Source of the DNA: an uncultured Halomicronema sp.
GTDB taxonomy: Bacteria > Cyanobacteriota > Cyanobacteriia > Phormidesmidales > Phormidesmidaceae
Direction of reading: 5' to 3'
NCBI GenBank assembly: GCA_937899725.1
Contig: CALCCA010000150.1
Coordinates: 1 to 54,980 of the forward strand
Length of the DNA stretch: 54,980 nt
The notes beneath the pieces are model-generated. The model had not been told where the DNA came from. It did not search any database and saw only the letters and a list, made by a program, of their open reading frames with translations. Position numbers and translations under genes: made by a program. Positions 19,713-28,650 of this stretch are shown piece by piece. Numbering within the stretch: the stretch's first letter is position 1; each line of letters starts with the position of its first letter.

Positions 19713-20641
19713 CTTAAACGGCAGCTCCGGGTGAGACTGAATATCGTGAAAAAGTGCTGATACGTAAAACTGCTCTCAAGTTAAGACTTGAAAACAATTC
19801 CAAACCACATGATAAAGGGTAAGACCGGCAAACGACGAGGGCAGTTTCTTCAACCTTTCCCGTCACTTAATAATTTCTTAATTCGCTCCAATCTTATCAT
19901 TCGGCGGTGACGTTGACAGTCCGGACAAGAGAGCGACGCGACGGGTTGCGATTGGAAAATCTTTGCGCGCTAATAGAGCCAAACCGCAAAAACATCCCCT
20001 CGTCGCAGCGGTAATAGTGCGGCCAAGACGCGCCACCACAGCAAGATTTTTTCCTTGCGCGGCCGCTCGCTATCTCCTCTAATCGTGGAAGCAGCAATCG
20101 GCCAGCCAGTCTGCGGCTAACTGAGGATGACAGGCCGTACAGGACTGCCGCAGTGGCATCTGGTTTTGGCCCTCTAATATCAGTTCTCCAGAATAGAGCT
20201 ACAGATCGGAGTGGAGGGCGATAAGGGGCCAGGGGGGCAAAGGGGAAAGATGTGTAGCTGGATTTTAGAGCATCGGTATAACCTCTAGTGCTGCGGCAAC
20301 CGGATGCCACGTCGCCCAGAGCCTGGGGACGATGCCTAAGCCTAAATAACAAAGAAGTGAGGCTGCCGGGCGTTACGGCTCAGAAGAGCTGGGCCTCATC
20401 GAACGTCAAAGCGATCGCTGATGGAGCCGCCACTCCATCAGCTAGATTGACTGCCAGATCAGAAGTGGGGGTTTGAGCGGCGGCATTCACGACGCATCGC
20501 CGCTAGGGACAAACCTGGCCGCCAACGAATCGCGCTGATCGATTGATGAGAGAATCCACACGTTTCAACTTTCAGGGCATCGCTTGCGACTCAGCCGAGA
20601 TTACGCGTTGAGGCTTGAGAACCGCTGTCGCTCAGATCCTC
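19713..20641. other. Intergenic region between purQ and purF
   Basis: A 151-residue minus-strand open frame at 19897-20352 is rich in Arg, Ser and Cys and has no recognisable domain; I treat it as spurious. The segment 20215-20250 is G-rich low-complexity sequence. No glutamine riboswitch or purine riboswitch core was recognised upstream of purF. Confidence 0.5.
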
Positions 20642-21340
20642 TTAAGCAGCCTGCAAGCTCTGGGTTAAGACACCCTTAAACAGAGCGAGACCATCGGTCT
20701 GCCCCAAAATCGAGTCAGCGGCGCGTTCTGGATGGGGCATCATGCCTAACACGTTGCCTGGGCGGTTGCAGATCCCCGCGATGTTATGGAGCGAACCGTT
20801 GGGGTTAGCAGCCTCGGTGATCTCGCCGGGGGCGCTGCTATAGCGGAAAACGATTTGCTGATGCTCTTCTAACGACTGCAGCGTCTCGGCGTCGGCATAG
20901 TAGCATCCTTCACCGTGGGCGATGGGGAGGGTAATCACCGCCTGATCAGCGTACGTTTGAGTCCAGATCAGGTTGGTACGCTCGACCCGCAGGGGTTGGC
21001 GATCGCAGACAAAATGCAGGTCACGATTCCGCACCAGAGCTCCCGGTAACAGTCCGGCTTCGGTCAAAATTTGAAACCCGTTGCAGATGCCAAGCACCCA
21101 GCCGCCCCGCTGGGCATGGTCAATGGTGGCTTTGAGCGCGGGCGAAAAGCGGGCGATCGCCCCGCACCGCAAATAGTCACCGTAGCTAAAGCCCCCTGGG
21201 ACAATCACCAGATCAGCATTTTGCAGATCACTCTCTTCATGCCAGACCAGATGGGTGGGCTGACCGAGGAGGTCGCGCGTAACGTAGGCAGCATCGCGAT
21301 CGCAATTTGCCCCGGGAAATACAATGACGCTGATATTCAT
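20642..21340 (-). CDS. purQ: Phosphoribosylformylglycinamidine synthase, glutaminase subunit
   Basis: PurQ hydrolyses glutamine and passes ammonia to PurL, forming FGAM in purine synthesis. The 232-residue class I glutamine amidotransferase starts MNISVIVFPGANCDRDA. It carries the oxyanion strand IVPGGFSYGDYLRCGAIA, the nucleophile Cys in LGICNGFQIL, and the catalytic His-Glu in MMPHPERA. IAHGEGCYY is also conserved. A Shine-Dalgarno CAGGAG lies 11 bases before the ATG. It follows purS by 66 bp, so the two are likely cotranscribed as a purS-purQ unit of the small-PurL, three-subunit type. purL itself is not in the window. Confidence 0.97.
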   Translation of the reverse strand: MNISVIVFPGANCDRDAAYVTRDLLGQPTHLVWHEESDLQNADLVIVPGGFSYGDYLRCGAIARFSPALKATIDHAQRGGWVLGICNGFQILTEAGLLPGALVRNRDLHFVCDRQPLRVERTNLIWTQTYADQAVITLPIAHGEGCYYADAETLQSLEEHQQIVFRYSSAPGEITEAANPNGSLHNIAGICNRPGNVLGMMPHPERAADSILGQTDGLALFKGVLTQSLQAA

Positions 21341-21406
21341 TGAGGCGCGCTCCTGACAAGCGGTGAATGGCGAAGCAATAAACAGACTGAATAGCGGAGA
21401 AGCGGG

Positions 21407-21679
21407 TTAAGGGGCGATCGCGGGCGTTTTGACCGCTAAGTCAAACCGATAGTTTTCAATCACCGGATTGGTGAGCAATTGATCGCACATCTGATCAAGC
21501 TGCTGCCGGGCCGTGGCCTCATCATCAGCCATCAGCGTGACTTGAATATATTTGCCGATACGCACCTGCTCAACCGCGTCAAACCCCATATGATGGAGCC
21601 CAGACTGCACTGCCGTCCCAGCCGGGTCTAGCACCGAAGGCCGTAGCGTCACATAGATTTGAGCTTGGTACGTTGGCAT
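21407..21679 (-). CDS. purS: Phosphoribosylformylglycinamidine synthase, PurS subunit
   Basis: PurS bridges PurQ and PurL in the FGAM synthetase complex. The protein is about 90 residues, the usual length, with the family opening YQAQIYVTLRPSVLDPAGTAVQSGL and GFDAVEQVRIGKYIQV. I chose the ATG at 21679 (MPTYQ) over a TTG 18 bases upstream because a G-rich Shine-Dalgarno (GAGGGGGG) then falls at a suitable distance. It is the first gene of the purS-purQ pair and is transcribed divergently from the Zur-like regulator 70 bp away. Confidence 0.94.
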   Translation of the reverse strand: MPTYQAQIYVTLRPSVLDPAGTAVQSGLHHMGFDAVEQVRIGKYIQVTLMADDEATARQQLDQMCDQLLTNPVIENYRFDLAVKTPAIAP

Positions 21680-21761
21680 CGCGATCGCCCCCCTCAAAAG
21701 CCTTCCTATCCTACCGTATCCCGCTCTGCACTAAGCTAAAGAAGGAGTTGTGGCCACAGTC

Positions 21762-22163
21762 ATGAGCGAACGCAGAACGCGTAGTCAAGAACGAATCCTC
21801 AAGGTCTTGAAAGGGCTCCCCAAACCTACTTCGGCCCAAGACCTATATGTCGTGCTGCGCCATGAATATACGATTGGCCTCGCCACGGTTTATCGGTCTC
21901 TCGATGCATTAAAGGTTGATGGCTTGGTGCAAGTGCGCACTTTGCCCAGCGGCGAATCGCTTTATAGCCTGCCCCAAGAAGATCGCCATCACTTGAGCTG
22001 TCTGCGCTGTGGCAACAGCATCTCAATTAATGAATGCCCCGTGCATGACCTTGAACATGAGCTCCAAGATCATCACAAATTTCGGATCTACTATCACACG
22101 CTAGAATTTTTCGGCCTATGCCCCGACTGTCAGGCCCAGGAAACCGCGTCAGTTGTTGAGTGA
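21762..22163 (+). CDS. zur: Fur-family metalloregulator, probably Zur (FurB)
   Basis: This is a DNA-binding metal-dependent repressor of about 133 residues. The N-terminal winged helix is clear from TRSQERILKVLKG, SAQDLYVVLR and the recognition helix GLATVYRSLDALK. The dimerisation half holds HHLSCLRCG and FGLCPDCQ, two CxxC pairs forming a structural zinc site. His and Glu ligands lie in NECPVHDLE and YYHTLEFFG. The arrangement, especially TRSQERI, CPVH and YHTLEFFGLC, resembles cyanobacterial FurB/Zur more than FurA or PerR, so zinc-uptake genes are the likely targets; none is in the window. A GTG at 21750 is an alternative start. The Shine-Dalgarno GAAGGAG at 21741-21747 is too close to that GTG and rather far from the ATG. 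Confidence 0.88.
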   Translation: MSERRTRSQERILKVLKGLPKPTSAQDLYVVLRHEYTIGLATVYRSLDALKVDGLVQVRTLPSGESLYSLPQEDRHHLSCLRCGNSISINECPVHDLEHELQDHHKFRIYYHTLEFFGLCPDCQAQETASVVE

Positions 22164-22256
22164 GCACGAGTAAACTGTGGCGTTATTTCACCAACCAGTG
22201 CCGATGGCAAGGGGGCAAGGCAATGGGAAGGGTAGCATCACTTCTGCCGTAGAGGA

Positions 22257-22469
22257 CTAGTGGTTCGTCAACTTATCGCACCATCGAGCTGGACTAATCT
22301 ATGCTAGGGCGCGTCATCAATTAAACTCGAAAGCCTTACAGTATGGGCATTATCGCGCCCGCTCGGTAAAACTAGCTAGAGGCTGAACCGCTTTCAGCAT
22401 TAGGACTCAGCTGCTAAATGATGACAGCCTCTAGTAAAACTCACAAAATCAAAGTTGACGAATCACTAG
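22257..22469. mobile_element. 213-bp element bounded by 18-bp terminal inverted repeats
   Basis: The left end CTAGTGGTTCGTCAACTT (22257-22274) and the right end AAGTTGACGAATCACTAG (22452-22469) are inverted copies with one mismatch in 18. The interior has no open frame. Both ends carry TA inside CTAG, which fits insertion at a TA target as in IS630/Tc1-type MITEs. The MITE-like repeat at 22304-22434 sits inside it. An IS630-family remnant lies 300 bp away and could be the source of the transposase, but this is inference. Confidence 0.6.
22304..22434. repeat. MITE-like dispersed repeat, copy 1
   Basis: This 131-bp segment has a clear homologue at 47724-47850, at roughly three quarters identity by eye. 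It starts CTAGGGCGCGTCATC and ends GATGACAGCCTCTAG, which are imperfect inverted repeats of each other (11 of 15). Conserved interior blocks include GGGCATTATCGCGCCCGC and CTCAGCTGCTAAAT. It has no coding capacity. The second copy also starts and ends with CTAG, which defines the element boundaries independently. Confidence 0.75.
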
Positions 22470-22774
22470 ATTGCATAGCCCATAGTTGGTTTAAGGTCTC
22501 CCAATAGAGCAGTAGAGCATGATTACCCCAGACCAATGGACACCTAAAGAAATTGCGTTCTGGCCATTGGGTGCGGTCGATGGCGATGATCTAATCGCCA
22601 TACTTTTGATGCTTTAGGAGTCGCAGTCGGTGGCGTTGTTCCCGAATTTAATTGTCGGCCACTCTCAACTTGCCGCAACCAATATTTCAGCAGGGGAAAC
22701 CACAACCGTTTGACGGTCAGCTGAGGCAACGCTAAACAATGCCGCAAGTTGCGTTAGCGACGGCGTATTGAATC

Positions 22775-22967
22775 GGTTGCGGGCTGATTCAACAGGCAGG
22801 CTGTTATCTCTTGTATCTCCCGCCTTATTCCCCCGATTTGAATCCGATCGTAGGCGAAGCCTTCCCGAAGGGTACATCAGTGGTTCGTTTTGAAGAATCG
22901 GATGCGAAAACAGATTCAATCCGGCCAACCGTTTCGACAAGTCGTTGACCAAGCCTTCATTAGCTGA
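22775..22967 (+). pseudogene. IS630-family transposase remnant with inserted short repeat
   Basis: Reading from 22784 gives LIQQAGCYLLYLPPYSPDL and then NPI, the DDE_3-type signature of IS630 transposases. At 22850 the frame is broken by a GTAGGCGAAGCCTTCCCGAA-type sequence. From 22881 the transposase resumes as WFVLKNRMRKQIQ and FRQVVDQAF, with a stop at 22965. The upstream frame hits a stop a few codons before 22775, and the first two thirds of the gene are missing or unreadable. This is a dead 3' fragment. Confidence 0.85.
22850..22880. repeat. Short interspersed repeat inserted in the transposase remnant
   Basis: The sequence TAGGCGAAGCCTTCCCGAAG is of a type scattered through cyanobacterial genomes (CGAAGCC/TTCCCGAAGG short repeats). 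It interrupts the IS630 frame exactly after the NPI of the conserved NPIE motif. The flanking CATCAG can be read as original codons before WFVLK, so the inserted part is about 25 bases. Confidence 0.6.
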
Positions 22968-23265
22968 TCAGATCTATCCGCGGATTGCTACAGGCATAAA
23001 TAAACATTGCTGTAGGGTGAGTTGTGGCGACACCCCAACTCACCGCCAGGGTTGACTTTGGTGCGTCACGCTAGGCGATGACATCCCCTTCGATCATTAG
23101 GGCCTTCTACTTATGAATTGCCGAATGATCCACTCACGGTGGGGGTCGGAGGTCAACAGCCTGGCTGGCCCCAACAGGTCTAGAGAATTTTCTGGCATTA
23201 ACCAGCAACAGTTCGGCTTCGGCATCAAGGTCAGTCAAAGCAGCGCAGCGGATTCAGCCAGCCAA

Positions 23266-23297
23266 TAAAAAAGAGAGGTCAATGACCTCTCTTTTTT
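23266..23297. terminator. Bidirectional Rho-independent terminator
   Basis: A perfect stem, GAGAGGTCA against TGACCTCTC, is flanked by a run of A on one side and of T on the other, so it can work in both directions. On the minus strand it follows the tRNA-Leu(CAA) transcript by about 160 bases and probably ends it. Confidence 0.85.
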
Positions 23298-23458
23298 CAT
23301 CCTGAGTCTTCTTCAAGTGTTGACGAAGACGCTGATTACGTTTTTGCAGTTGTCGTTGCCTAGCAGTGCCGCCGCGACCTTTATCATTGCGGCCAGATTT
23401 GCGAGGCGATTCCCACCGTTTTAGGGTTGCTATAGCGCTCACCTTAGAAATGAATCAT

Positions 23459-23539
23459 GGGCGGAGAGAGACTCGAACTCTCACAACCGAAGTCGCCACA
23501 TTTTGAGTGTGGTGCGTCTACCAATTCCGCCATCCGCCC
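23459..23539 (-). tRNA. tRNA-Leu (anticodon CAA)
   Basis: The minus strand folds into a class II tRNA. The acceptor stem pairs GGGCGGA with TCCGCCC. The D-arm reads GGCGGAATTGGTAGACGC, typical of tRNA-Leu. The anticodon stem CCACA/TGTGG encloses the loop CTCAAAA. A long variable arm follows, and the T-loop is GTTCGAGTC. CCA is not encoded. Its first 22 bases are also the last codons of the M48 peptidase gene. Confidence 0.95.
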
Positions 23540-24396
23540 TGAGATGACATTTCTTTATTGTACTGGGTGGCGTCTCGATTTAGCAATGACTGATACTCGG
23601 GGCTACTCGACCAGCGGTCAATCTCGCGGGCTCTCAAAACTGGCAATGGGTGCGTCAACTCTTGAGAACGGACTTGCTTAACTAACTCACCCAATTCAGA
23701 GTCCACTGCTGCGTCGTAGGCCCGCGCCTGATCGAGAAACGCCTCAACATTAAGCTGGGCTGATAGGGTGGGAGACCCACCAGACAACTTCATCAGCAGA
23801 GCGGCAATGGTTTTTGCCTCTTGCACCACCAGCAATGCCGCGCGATCGCACGTAAACTCAGCACATCGCACCCATTCCATAATTTGGGTCTGCAAGGTCG
23901 GCACCCACAGCTCCGCCAAAGGCAGCTGACTGGCAGCCAGTGTCAAGAGATTCGCCAGGGTGAGATACACGCTGTGGTCACACTTCAAGTGGCCGAGTTC
24001 ATGACCAATCACCGCTTGCACTTCAGCGGGTGTCAGCAGATCAATCAGTGACGTGTGCACCACAATAAAGGGCTGCTTACCCCGCATGGCAAAGGTATAG
24101 GCGTTGGGCACAGGATGCTGCCGCACATAGAGCTGGGGCGGCTCTAGGTCTAGCACTTGGCAGGCTTCGAGCAGTGAATCATGCAGCTCGGGTAGTTGTC
24201 GCTCACTCACCAACACGCTCGACGAAATGTTATCGAGGTAAAGCACTTGCTCTGCCACCGGGCCTAAAGCGGCCCGAATCAAGACGTCTAAGCCCGGTAG
24301 CTGGCGCAAGGCAGCGGTCGCTTCTAAGTCAAGCGGATGACGAAAGTGATCGGCCTGCAGGCCGGATAAAATCTGCTTGTGGGTGGTGGATTCCAT
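23518..24396 (-). CDS. M48-family zinc metallopeptidase
   Basis: This 292-residue protein carries the zinc-binding helix VIGHELGHLKCDH (HExxH). The third ligand region is RCAEFTCDRAALLV, where the Glu of AEFTCD is the expected ligand. The neighbourhood IVVHTSLIDLLTPAEVQAVIGHE is characteristic of the Ste24/HtpX-like M48 family. Unlike HtpX it has no N-terminal transmembrane pair; only the region after the HExxH (LANLLTLAASQLPLAEL) is hydrophobic, so it may be cytoplasmic or peripheral. The reading frame runs 22 bases into the tRNA-Leu gene, and its stop TAG lies in the D-arm sequence GGTAG. Same-strand overlap means processing the tRNA 5' end would remove the end of the peptidase message. Confidence 0.92.
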   Translation of the reverse strand: MESTTHKQILSGLQADHFRHPLDLEATAALRQLPGLDVLIRAALGPVAEQVLYLDNISSSVLVSERQLPELHDSLLEACQVLDLEPPQLYVRQHPVPNAYTFAMRGKQPFIVVHTSLIDLLTPAEVQAVIGHELGHLKCDHSVYLTLANLLTLAASQLPLAELWVPTLQTQIMEWVRCAEFTCDRAALLVVQEAKTIAALLMKLSGGSPTLSAQLNVEAFLDQARAYDAAVDSELGELVKQVRSQELTHPLPVLRAREIDRWSSSPEYQSLLNRDATQYNKEMSSQGGWRNW

Positions 24397-24596
24397 AGGT
24401 TGAGAGGAAGGATGGCTAGCGAGAGAGGCCTCTTGAATCTATCTCATTCCACTAGAGAACGCGGCAGCGCGATCGCGACAACCGATCAACGTGTGACGAG
24501 CATCCCCCGCTCAATTCCTGACCCACCAGGGCATCCCAACGCCGATCCCACCCTGGCACTGTCCCAGCCCGGTGGCCGCCATCACGGCGATCTGGA

Positions 24597-25952
24597 TTAA
24601 ACTTGGCGCTGCTGCACCGTTGCCGCCGCCCCGTCGATCTCAACTGCGGCTTGGGCATCGGCGCCCTCAAGCCGGGTAATGTGGGCACCAATTTGGGTGA
24701 GCTTCCGCTCTAGTTGCTCATAACCGCGATCAAGGTGGTGGATGCCACTCATGATGGTTTTACCCTGGGCACCGAGACCGGCCAACACTAAAGCAGCAGA
24801 AGCACGCAGGTCAGTCGCCATCACCGGTGCCCCCGACAGCATCGGTACGCCTTGAATCACGGCACAATTGCCCGTGACTCGAATGTTGGCACCCATGCGA
24901 CCAAACTCAGCCACATGGCGCAGACGGTTTTCAAAGACCGTTTCGGTAACCATGCTATTGCCGCTGCTCAAGGTCATCAAGGCCATAAACTGAGCCTGCA
25001 TATCGGTCGGGAAACCCGGATAGGGCAGAGTTTGAATATTCGTCGGCAAAATTTCGTCACCGGGGATCAGCTTAATCCGGTTATGGGATTCAGAGACCAC
25101 ATCCGACCCGGCCTCGCGCAGTTTGGCGATCACCGCCCCCAAATGCTCGGGTACCACCGGAGACAGGGAAATTTCCGAGTGGGTGATCGCTCCAGCGATC
25201 AAAAACGTCCCCGCTTCGATGCGATCAGGCACGATCGCATAGTCGGTGCTGTGCAGACTGGGCACCCCAGAAATCGTCAAAGTTTTAGTGCCCACCCCAC
25301 GAATGCGGGCTCCCATCGCCCGGCAAAAGTTAGCTAAATCAGCTACTTCTGGCTCTTGGGCCGCATTATCAATGACCGTCTCACCATCGGCCAGCGTGGC
25401 GGCCATCATCAAGGTTTCGGTCGCGCCGACGCTCGGGTAATCGAGGTAAATTTTCGCCCCTTTCAGACGCCCTCGAATACCGGGAATACAGGCATGAACC
25501 GTGCCGTGCTCGATCTGGACATCTGCCCCCATCGCCTGCAGACCGCGCACGTGCAGCTCTACCGGCCGCGCCCCAATCGCACAGCCACCGGGCAACGGAA
25601 TGCGCGCCACCCCCATGCGAGCAAGCAGCGGGCCAATCACAAAGAAACTAGCTCGCAGCTTGCTAACGATGTCGTAAGGCGCGCGCGTATGGCTGATGTC
25701 GCTGGGATCCAGTTCTAAAAAGTCTTGGTCACGTTTGACCTTAACCCCTAGGGCCTTCAGCACCGCCCCCATCCGCTCGACGTCCACCAGGTTGGGGACG
25801 TTGCGCAGGCGACAGGGCTGCGAACATAGCAACACACCAGCCATCACCACCAGAGCGGAGTTTTTGGCCCCACTAATGGTGACATTGCCCGAGAGTGAGT
25901 GCTGTCCCCAGATTTCTAACGCTGAATTATCGGCATCAGGGGAATTGGACAT
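24597..25952 (-). CDS. murA: UDP-N-acetylglucosamine 1-carboxyvinyltransferase
   Basis: MurA adds enolpyruvate from PEP to UDP-GlcNAc, the first committed step of peptidoglycan synthesis in the cytoplasm. The protein of about 451 residues has the substrate-binding SGAKNSAL with its lysine, and [11 protein letters not shown]. The catalytic loop [13 protein letters not shown] holds the nucleophilic Cys that is the fosfomycin target, so the enzyme should be sensitive. [12 protein letters not shown] and [10 protein letters not shown] near the C-terminus are also typical. A TTG at 25994 would add 14 residues. A GGAGG sits at the front of that extension but is poorly placed for either start. The gene stands alone. 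Confidence 0.96.
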   Translation of the reverse strand: MSNSPDADNSALEIWGQHSLSGNVTISGAKNSALVVMAGVLLCSQPCRLRNVPNLVDVERMGAVLKALGVKVKRDQDFLELDPSDISHTRAPYDIVSKLRASFFVIGPLLARMGVARIPLPGGCAIGARPVELHVRGLQAMGADVQIEHGTVHACIPGIRGRLKGAKIYLDYPSVGATETLMMAATLADGETVIDNAAQEPEVADLANFCRAMGARIRGVGTKTLTISGVPSLHSTDYAIVPDRIEAGTFLIAGAITHSEISLSPVVPEHLGAVIAKLREAGSDVVSESHNRIKLIPGDEILPTNIQTLPYPGFPTDMQAQFMALMTLSSGNSMVTETVFENRLRHVAEFGRMGANIRVTGNCAVIQGVPMLSGAPVMATDLRASAALVLAGLGAQGKTIMSGIHHLDRGYEQLERKLTQIGAHITRLEGADAQAAVEIDGAAATVQQRQV

Positions 25953-26211
25953 CTGTTGAATACCAGCGGTTGTAACGATGGGTTTATCCTCCAAAACCTG
26001 AGTGCGACAACTCAGATGTAAATTTTCGTCTAGATTCTACCCAATTCAACCATTTTCTCTAACCTTTTTTTCGGGCACCTATAAAAATTACGTCTTGCTG
26101 TAGAGCTGGCGATCAAAATTTCTTTTGTCCCAGAGTTGACGAATGCGTTCTTTTTGAGGCACTCTAGAAGACTGCTGTTATAGACCATTAGGGTTTATGG
26201 GGCATCAGCCA

Positions 26212-26294
26212 GCGGAACTGGCGGAATTGGTAGACGCGCTAGATTCAGGTTCTAGTGTTCGCAAGAACTTCCGGGTTCAAGTCCCGGGTTCCGC
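26212..26294 (+). tRNA. tRNA-Leu (anticodon CAG)
   Basis: The class II tRNA has acceptor GCGGAAC/GTTCCGC and D-arm GGCGGAATTGGTAGACGC. The anticodon stem CTAGA/TCTAG encloses the loop TTCAGGT. The long variable arm is GTGTTCGCAAGAACTTC and the T-loop is GGTTCAAGTC. The 3' CCA is not encoded. It is a different isoacceptor from the tRNA-Leu at 23459 and shares the D-arm sequence with it. Confidence 0.96.
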
Positions 26295-26480
26295 ATCTTA
26301 AATTCAAATACTTGGTGTTCTCAGCTAAACTGCGTTTTGGCATTGAGCCGCTCTGGCTGAGGCAACGCCCGCCTGAGGGTTACTGATGTTTGATGGTTCA
26401 GGCACTAAGTCATCAGGTTTCCAAAGGTCAGGCCGGTGGGCCTGAGGCCACAAAGAGATACGCGTTAACAGCACGGGGCG

Positions 26481-27266
26481 ATGCTAACAAGTCTCAAAAA
26501 TCCTTGGGTTAAAGAACTGCGCAAGCTGCATCAAAGCAAACATCGGCGATCGCAGCAGCAATTTTTGGTCGAAGGCACTCACTTAGTTCAGGAGGCGATC
26601 GCCACTGGCTATCCGCTTCAAGCAATCTGTGCCACCGCAGCTTGGCAGACTCATCATGGCGACCTGTGGGCACAGGTGCAGGCCCACAGTGAACGTCACG
26701 AAATTGTCAGCCCTGAGGTGCTCGCGGCGATCGCCACCACGCAAACACCGGATGGCGTGGTGGCGATCGCGCCCCTGCAGCCCGCCATTCCTTTGCCCCG
26801 CCAACCGCAGCTCGGACTGGCAGTAGAAGCGATTCAAGACCCCGGCAACGTCGGCACCTTGATCAGAACCGCCGCCGCCGTCGGCAGCGACGGGCTCTGC
26901 TTGAGTCAGAACAGCGTTGATTTAACTCATCCGAAGGTGCTACGAGCCTCGGCAGGACAATGGTTTCGCGTGACGCCACAGACCACTGCCGATCTGCCTC
27001 AGCAGCTCGCCACCTGGCAAGCTCAGGATTGTCAAATCTTAGCGACCGCCGCTGAGGGAGCCCTACCCTATTGGCAGATAGATCTGACCGTGCCGACCGT
27101 TTTGGTATTAGGCAACGAAGGGGCCGGCCTATCGCCAGCGGCGATCGCGATCGCCGATCATGTGGTGGCGATTCCGATGGCGAACGCAGTAGAATCGCTC
27201 AACGTGGGCATTGCTGCCGCCGTCATTTTGTTTGAAGCAATTCGACAACGACAAGCCGCGCTGTGA
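26481..27266 (+). CDS. SpoU/TrmH-family RNA 2'-O-methyltransferase
   Basis: This SAM-dependent enzyme methylates a ribose 2'-OH in rRNA or tRNA. The 261-residue protein has an N-terminal substrate-binding domain (KELRKLHQSKHRR, FLVEGTHLVQEAI) and a C-terminal SPOUT knot. Motif 1 is QDPGNVGTLIRTAAAVG with the catalytic Asn and Arg. Motif 2 is LVLGNEGAGLS, and motif 3 is ESLNVGIAAAVILFE. The length and N-domain match the RlmB/TsnR-like group that acts on 23S rRNA, but the exact nucleotide cannot be assigned. The gene begins about 190 bp after tRNA-Leu(CAG); the start is ATG with a G-rich region just upstream. Confidence 0.93.
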   Translation: MLTSLKNPWVKELRKLHQSKHRRSQQQFLVEGTHLVQEAIATGYPLQAICATAAWQTHHGDLWAQVQAHSERHEIVSPEVLAAIATTQTPDGVVAIAPLQPAIPLPRQPQLGLAVEAIQDPGNVGTLIRTAAAVGSDGLCLSQNSVDLTHPKVLRASAGQWFRVTPQTTADLPQQLATWQAQDCQILATAAEGALPYWQIDLTVPTVLVLGNEGAGLSPAAIAIADHVVAIPMANAVESLNVGIAAAVILFEAIRQRQAAL

Positions 27267-27502
27267 CTGCTTAGGGCCTGCCATCATGCCGGTATTGACC
27301 GTTCTCAGTGCTTCGTTTCCAGCACCGCATGGATAACGTAGATGCAGACACAGAGAAGGGTTAGCTATCCAGCTTGGGGCCGTCAATCGCCGTCAATAAT
27401 TGGTCAGGGCGGGTGTGGGAGCAACCGGGAATAGCAGTGAATTGGCGATTTTCAGCGAAACCGGCCGGCCAATGAGGTATTTTCTCTCAGAAACCGCCAG
27501 GT

Positions 27503-27745
27503 TCAAGCAGTGGGCGAATCTTCTGATGACATAAACCGCTCAATATCTTGCACCGCATCGTCGAGCAGCTGGCCCAGGTCAACTGCGTCCTCTTCAAAAG
27601 CAGGCAGCTCGGCAGCGGCAGACGGCTGAGACGGTGACTCAGGGGCATCGGCCGGCGTGATCTGCAAAACTGTTTCCAACTCATCAAGAGCCTTAACAAA
27701 TTTGCGAGTAGCCTGATGGCGTTTTTCTGGTGGAATATGGTCCAT
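27503..27745 (-). CDS. Small conserved cyanobacterial hypothetical protein
   Basis: This 80-residue acidic protein starts MDHIPPEKRHQATRKFVKALDE, a basic amphipathic helix. A Pro/Ser/Ala-rich linker follows, and then a second acidic helix (DLGQLLDDAVQDIERFM). The ATG start and coherent composition argue it is real, and I recall similar short cyanobacterial proteins opening with IPPEKRHQATRKFVK. The function is unknown; two helices joined by a flexible linker would suit a small adaptor. An overlapping frame of 70 codons in the same direction is a shadow. Confidence 0.7.
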   Translation of the reverse strand: MDHIPPEKRHQATRKFVKALDELETVLQITPADAPESPSQPSAAAELPAFEEDAVDLGQLLDDAVQDIERFMSSEDSPTA

Positions 27746-28650
27746 GGCGCTTAAAAAACTTCGGGTGAAGTTAGCGATGAGTCAAGTAAGGCGATAAAGG
27801 TTTTCATTAATTTAGCTCTAAATCTAATCGACACTAGCTGACATTGATGATTTTGAGCATGTTTTGAGTGAGGCGACCCCGTTGCCTACCCCCTACATAC
27901 CCTAATTATGCGAGACTTCCGGACAGTGATTTTGCCTAAATCCAGCAAATCAGACCTCGCAGCAGCAGTGCCCAAACGTCTGAGCGCGATGGCCTATAGC
28001 GCTGGCACGCCGCTCCCAACCAGGAAAGATCCAGGTATCTGCATGGGCGTGAGAGGTGGGGCGGACGGTACTCGGGACGGGAGTTTGGCGCAATTGTGGG
28101 GAAGCGCGATTCACTCGCAGCCAAGTCTAATTTTTGGGGCAGTGCCCAGGTCGCTCGTACACCACTGCCAATCAGAAAAAGCCGTCGGAAATCATGGCGT
28201 CACGAGGTTCCCAATACTGGTGAGGTTCCCAGCAGCAGGGTGATTTGAGCCAACGGGCGATCGGTCAGTCCTTGAATCGTGAGTAGTTTTACTGATGCCG
28301 GCACAACCGCTTTTTTGATTTTTTCGAGGGAAAATAGTTTTCTACTGAGAGAGTTGCGGAAACATAGCCGCCGCGATCGCAGCGGTTTGACTCTTGCCAA
28401 CCCTGGCAGAAAACTGTTTGCCCCAGGGACGTGATCGCAGCGCAGATGCCTGATCTAAGATCACTGCTTATGATTGAAGCTAAGTAAATTCATCAGCACT
28501 GCATCTAGCCTTTGCCAGCTATCAAAGCTAGTTTAGTGATATTCACCTATCGTGAGAGAGCTTCAAACCTCTGGGTGCCGGTTGAGATTGTCATCAGAGT
28601 CGGCTCACAGAATCCCCTATCCCTGTCCTGAATCGTTGTGAGCAAATCTT
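27746..28650. other. Intergenic region without recognised features
   Basis: A 111-residue plus-strand frame (27908-28243) and opposing frames of 60-66 residues have low-complexity, Arg/Pro/Gly-rich translations and no domain. I do not accept them. A near-direct repeat GAGGTTCCCA(A/G) occurs at about 28204 and 28222. No RNA gene was recognised. Confidence 0.5.

Larger units (their letters stand above)
22164..23265. other. Gene-poor mobile-element graveyard
   Basis: About 1.1 kb without an intact gene. It holds an inverted-repeat element, a nested MITE-like repeat and an IS630 transposase remnant, listed separately. The reading frames at 22505-22620 start plausibly (MITPDQWTPKEIAFW) but stop after about 35 codons and are not recognised. 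Nothing was seen in 22970-23265. Confidence 0.6.

Noticed and set aside
19897-20352. 151-residue minus-strand ORF between purQ and purF
   Set aside because: Composition is Arg/Ser/Cys-rich, no recognised motif and no start signal; overlaps low-complexity G-rich DNA.
23254-23442. 62-residue basic ORF on the minus strand
   Set aside because: Its last codons run through the strong bidirectional terminator, which would cut the message before the stop; no family recognised.
27908-28243. 111-residue plus-strand ORF
   Set aside because: Low-complexity translation with no domain; opposing frames are equally open.
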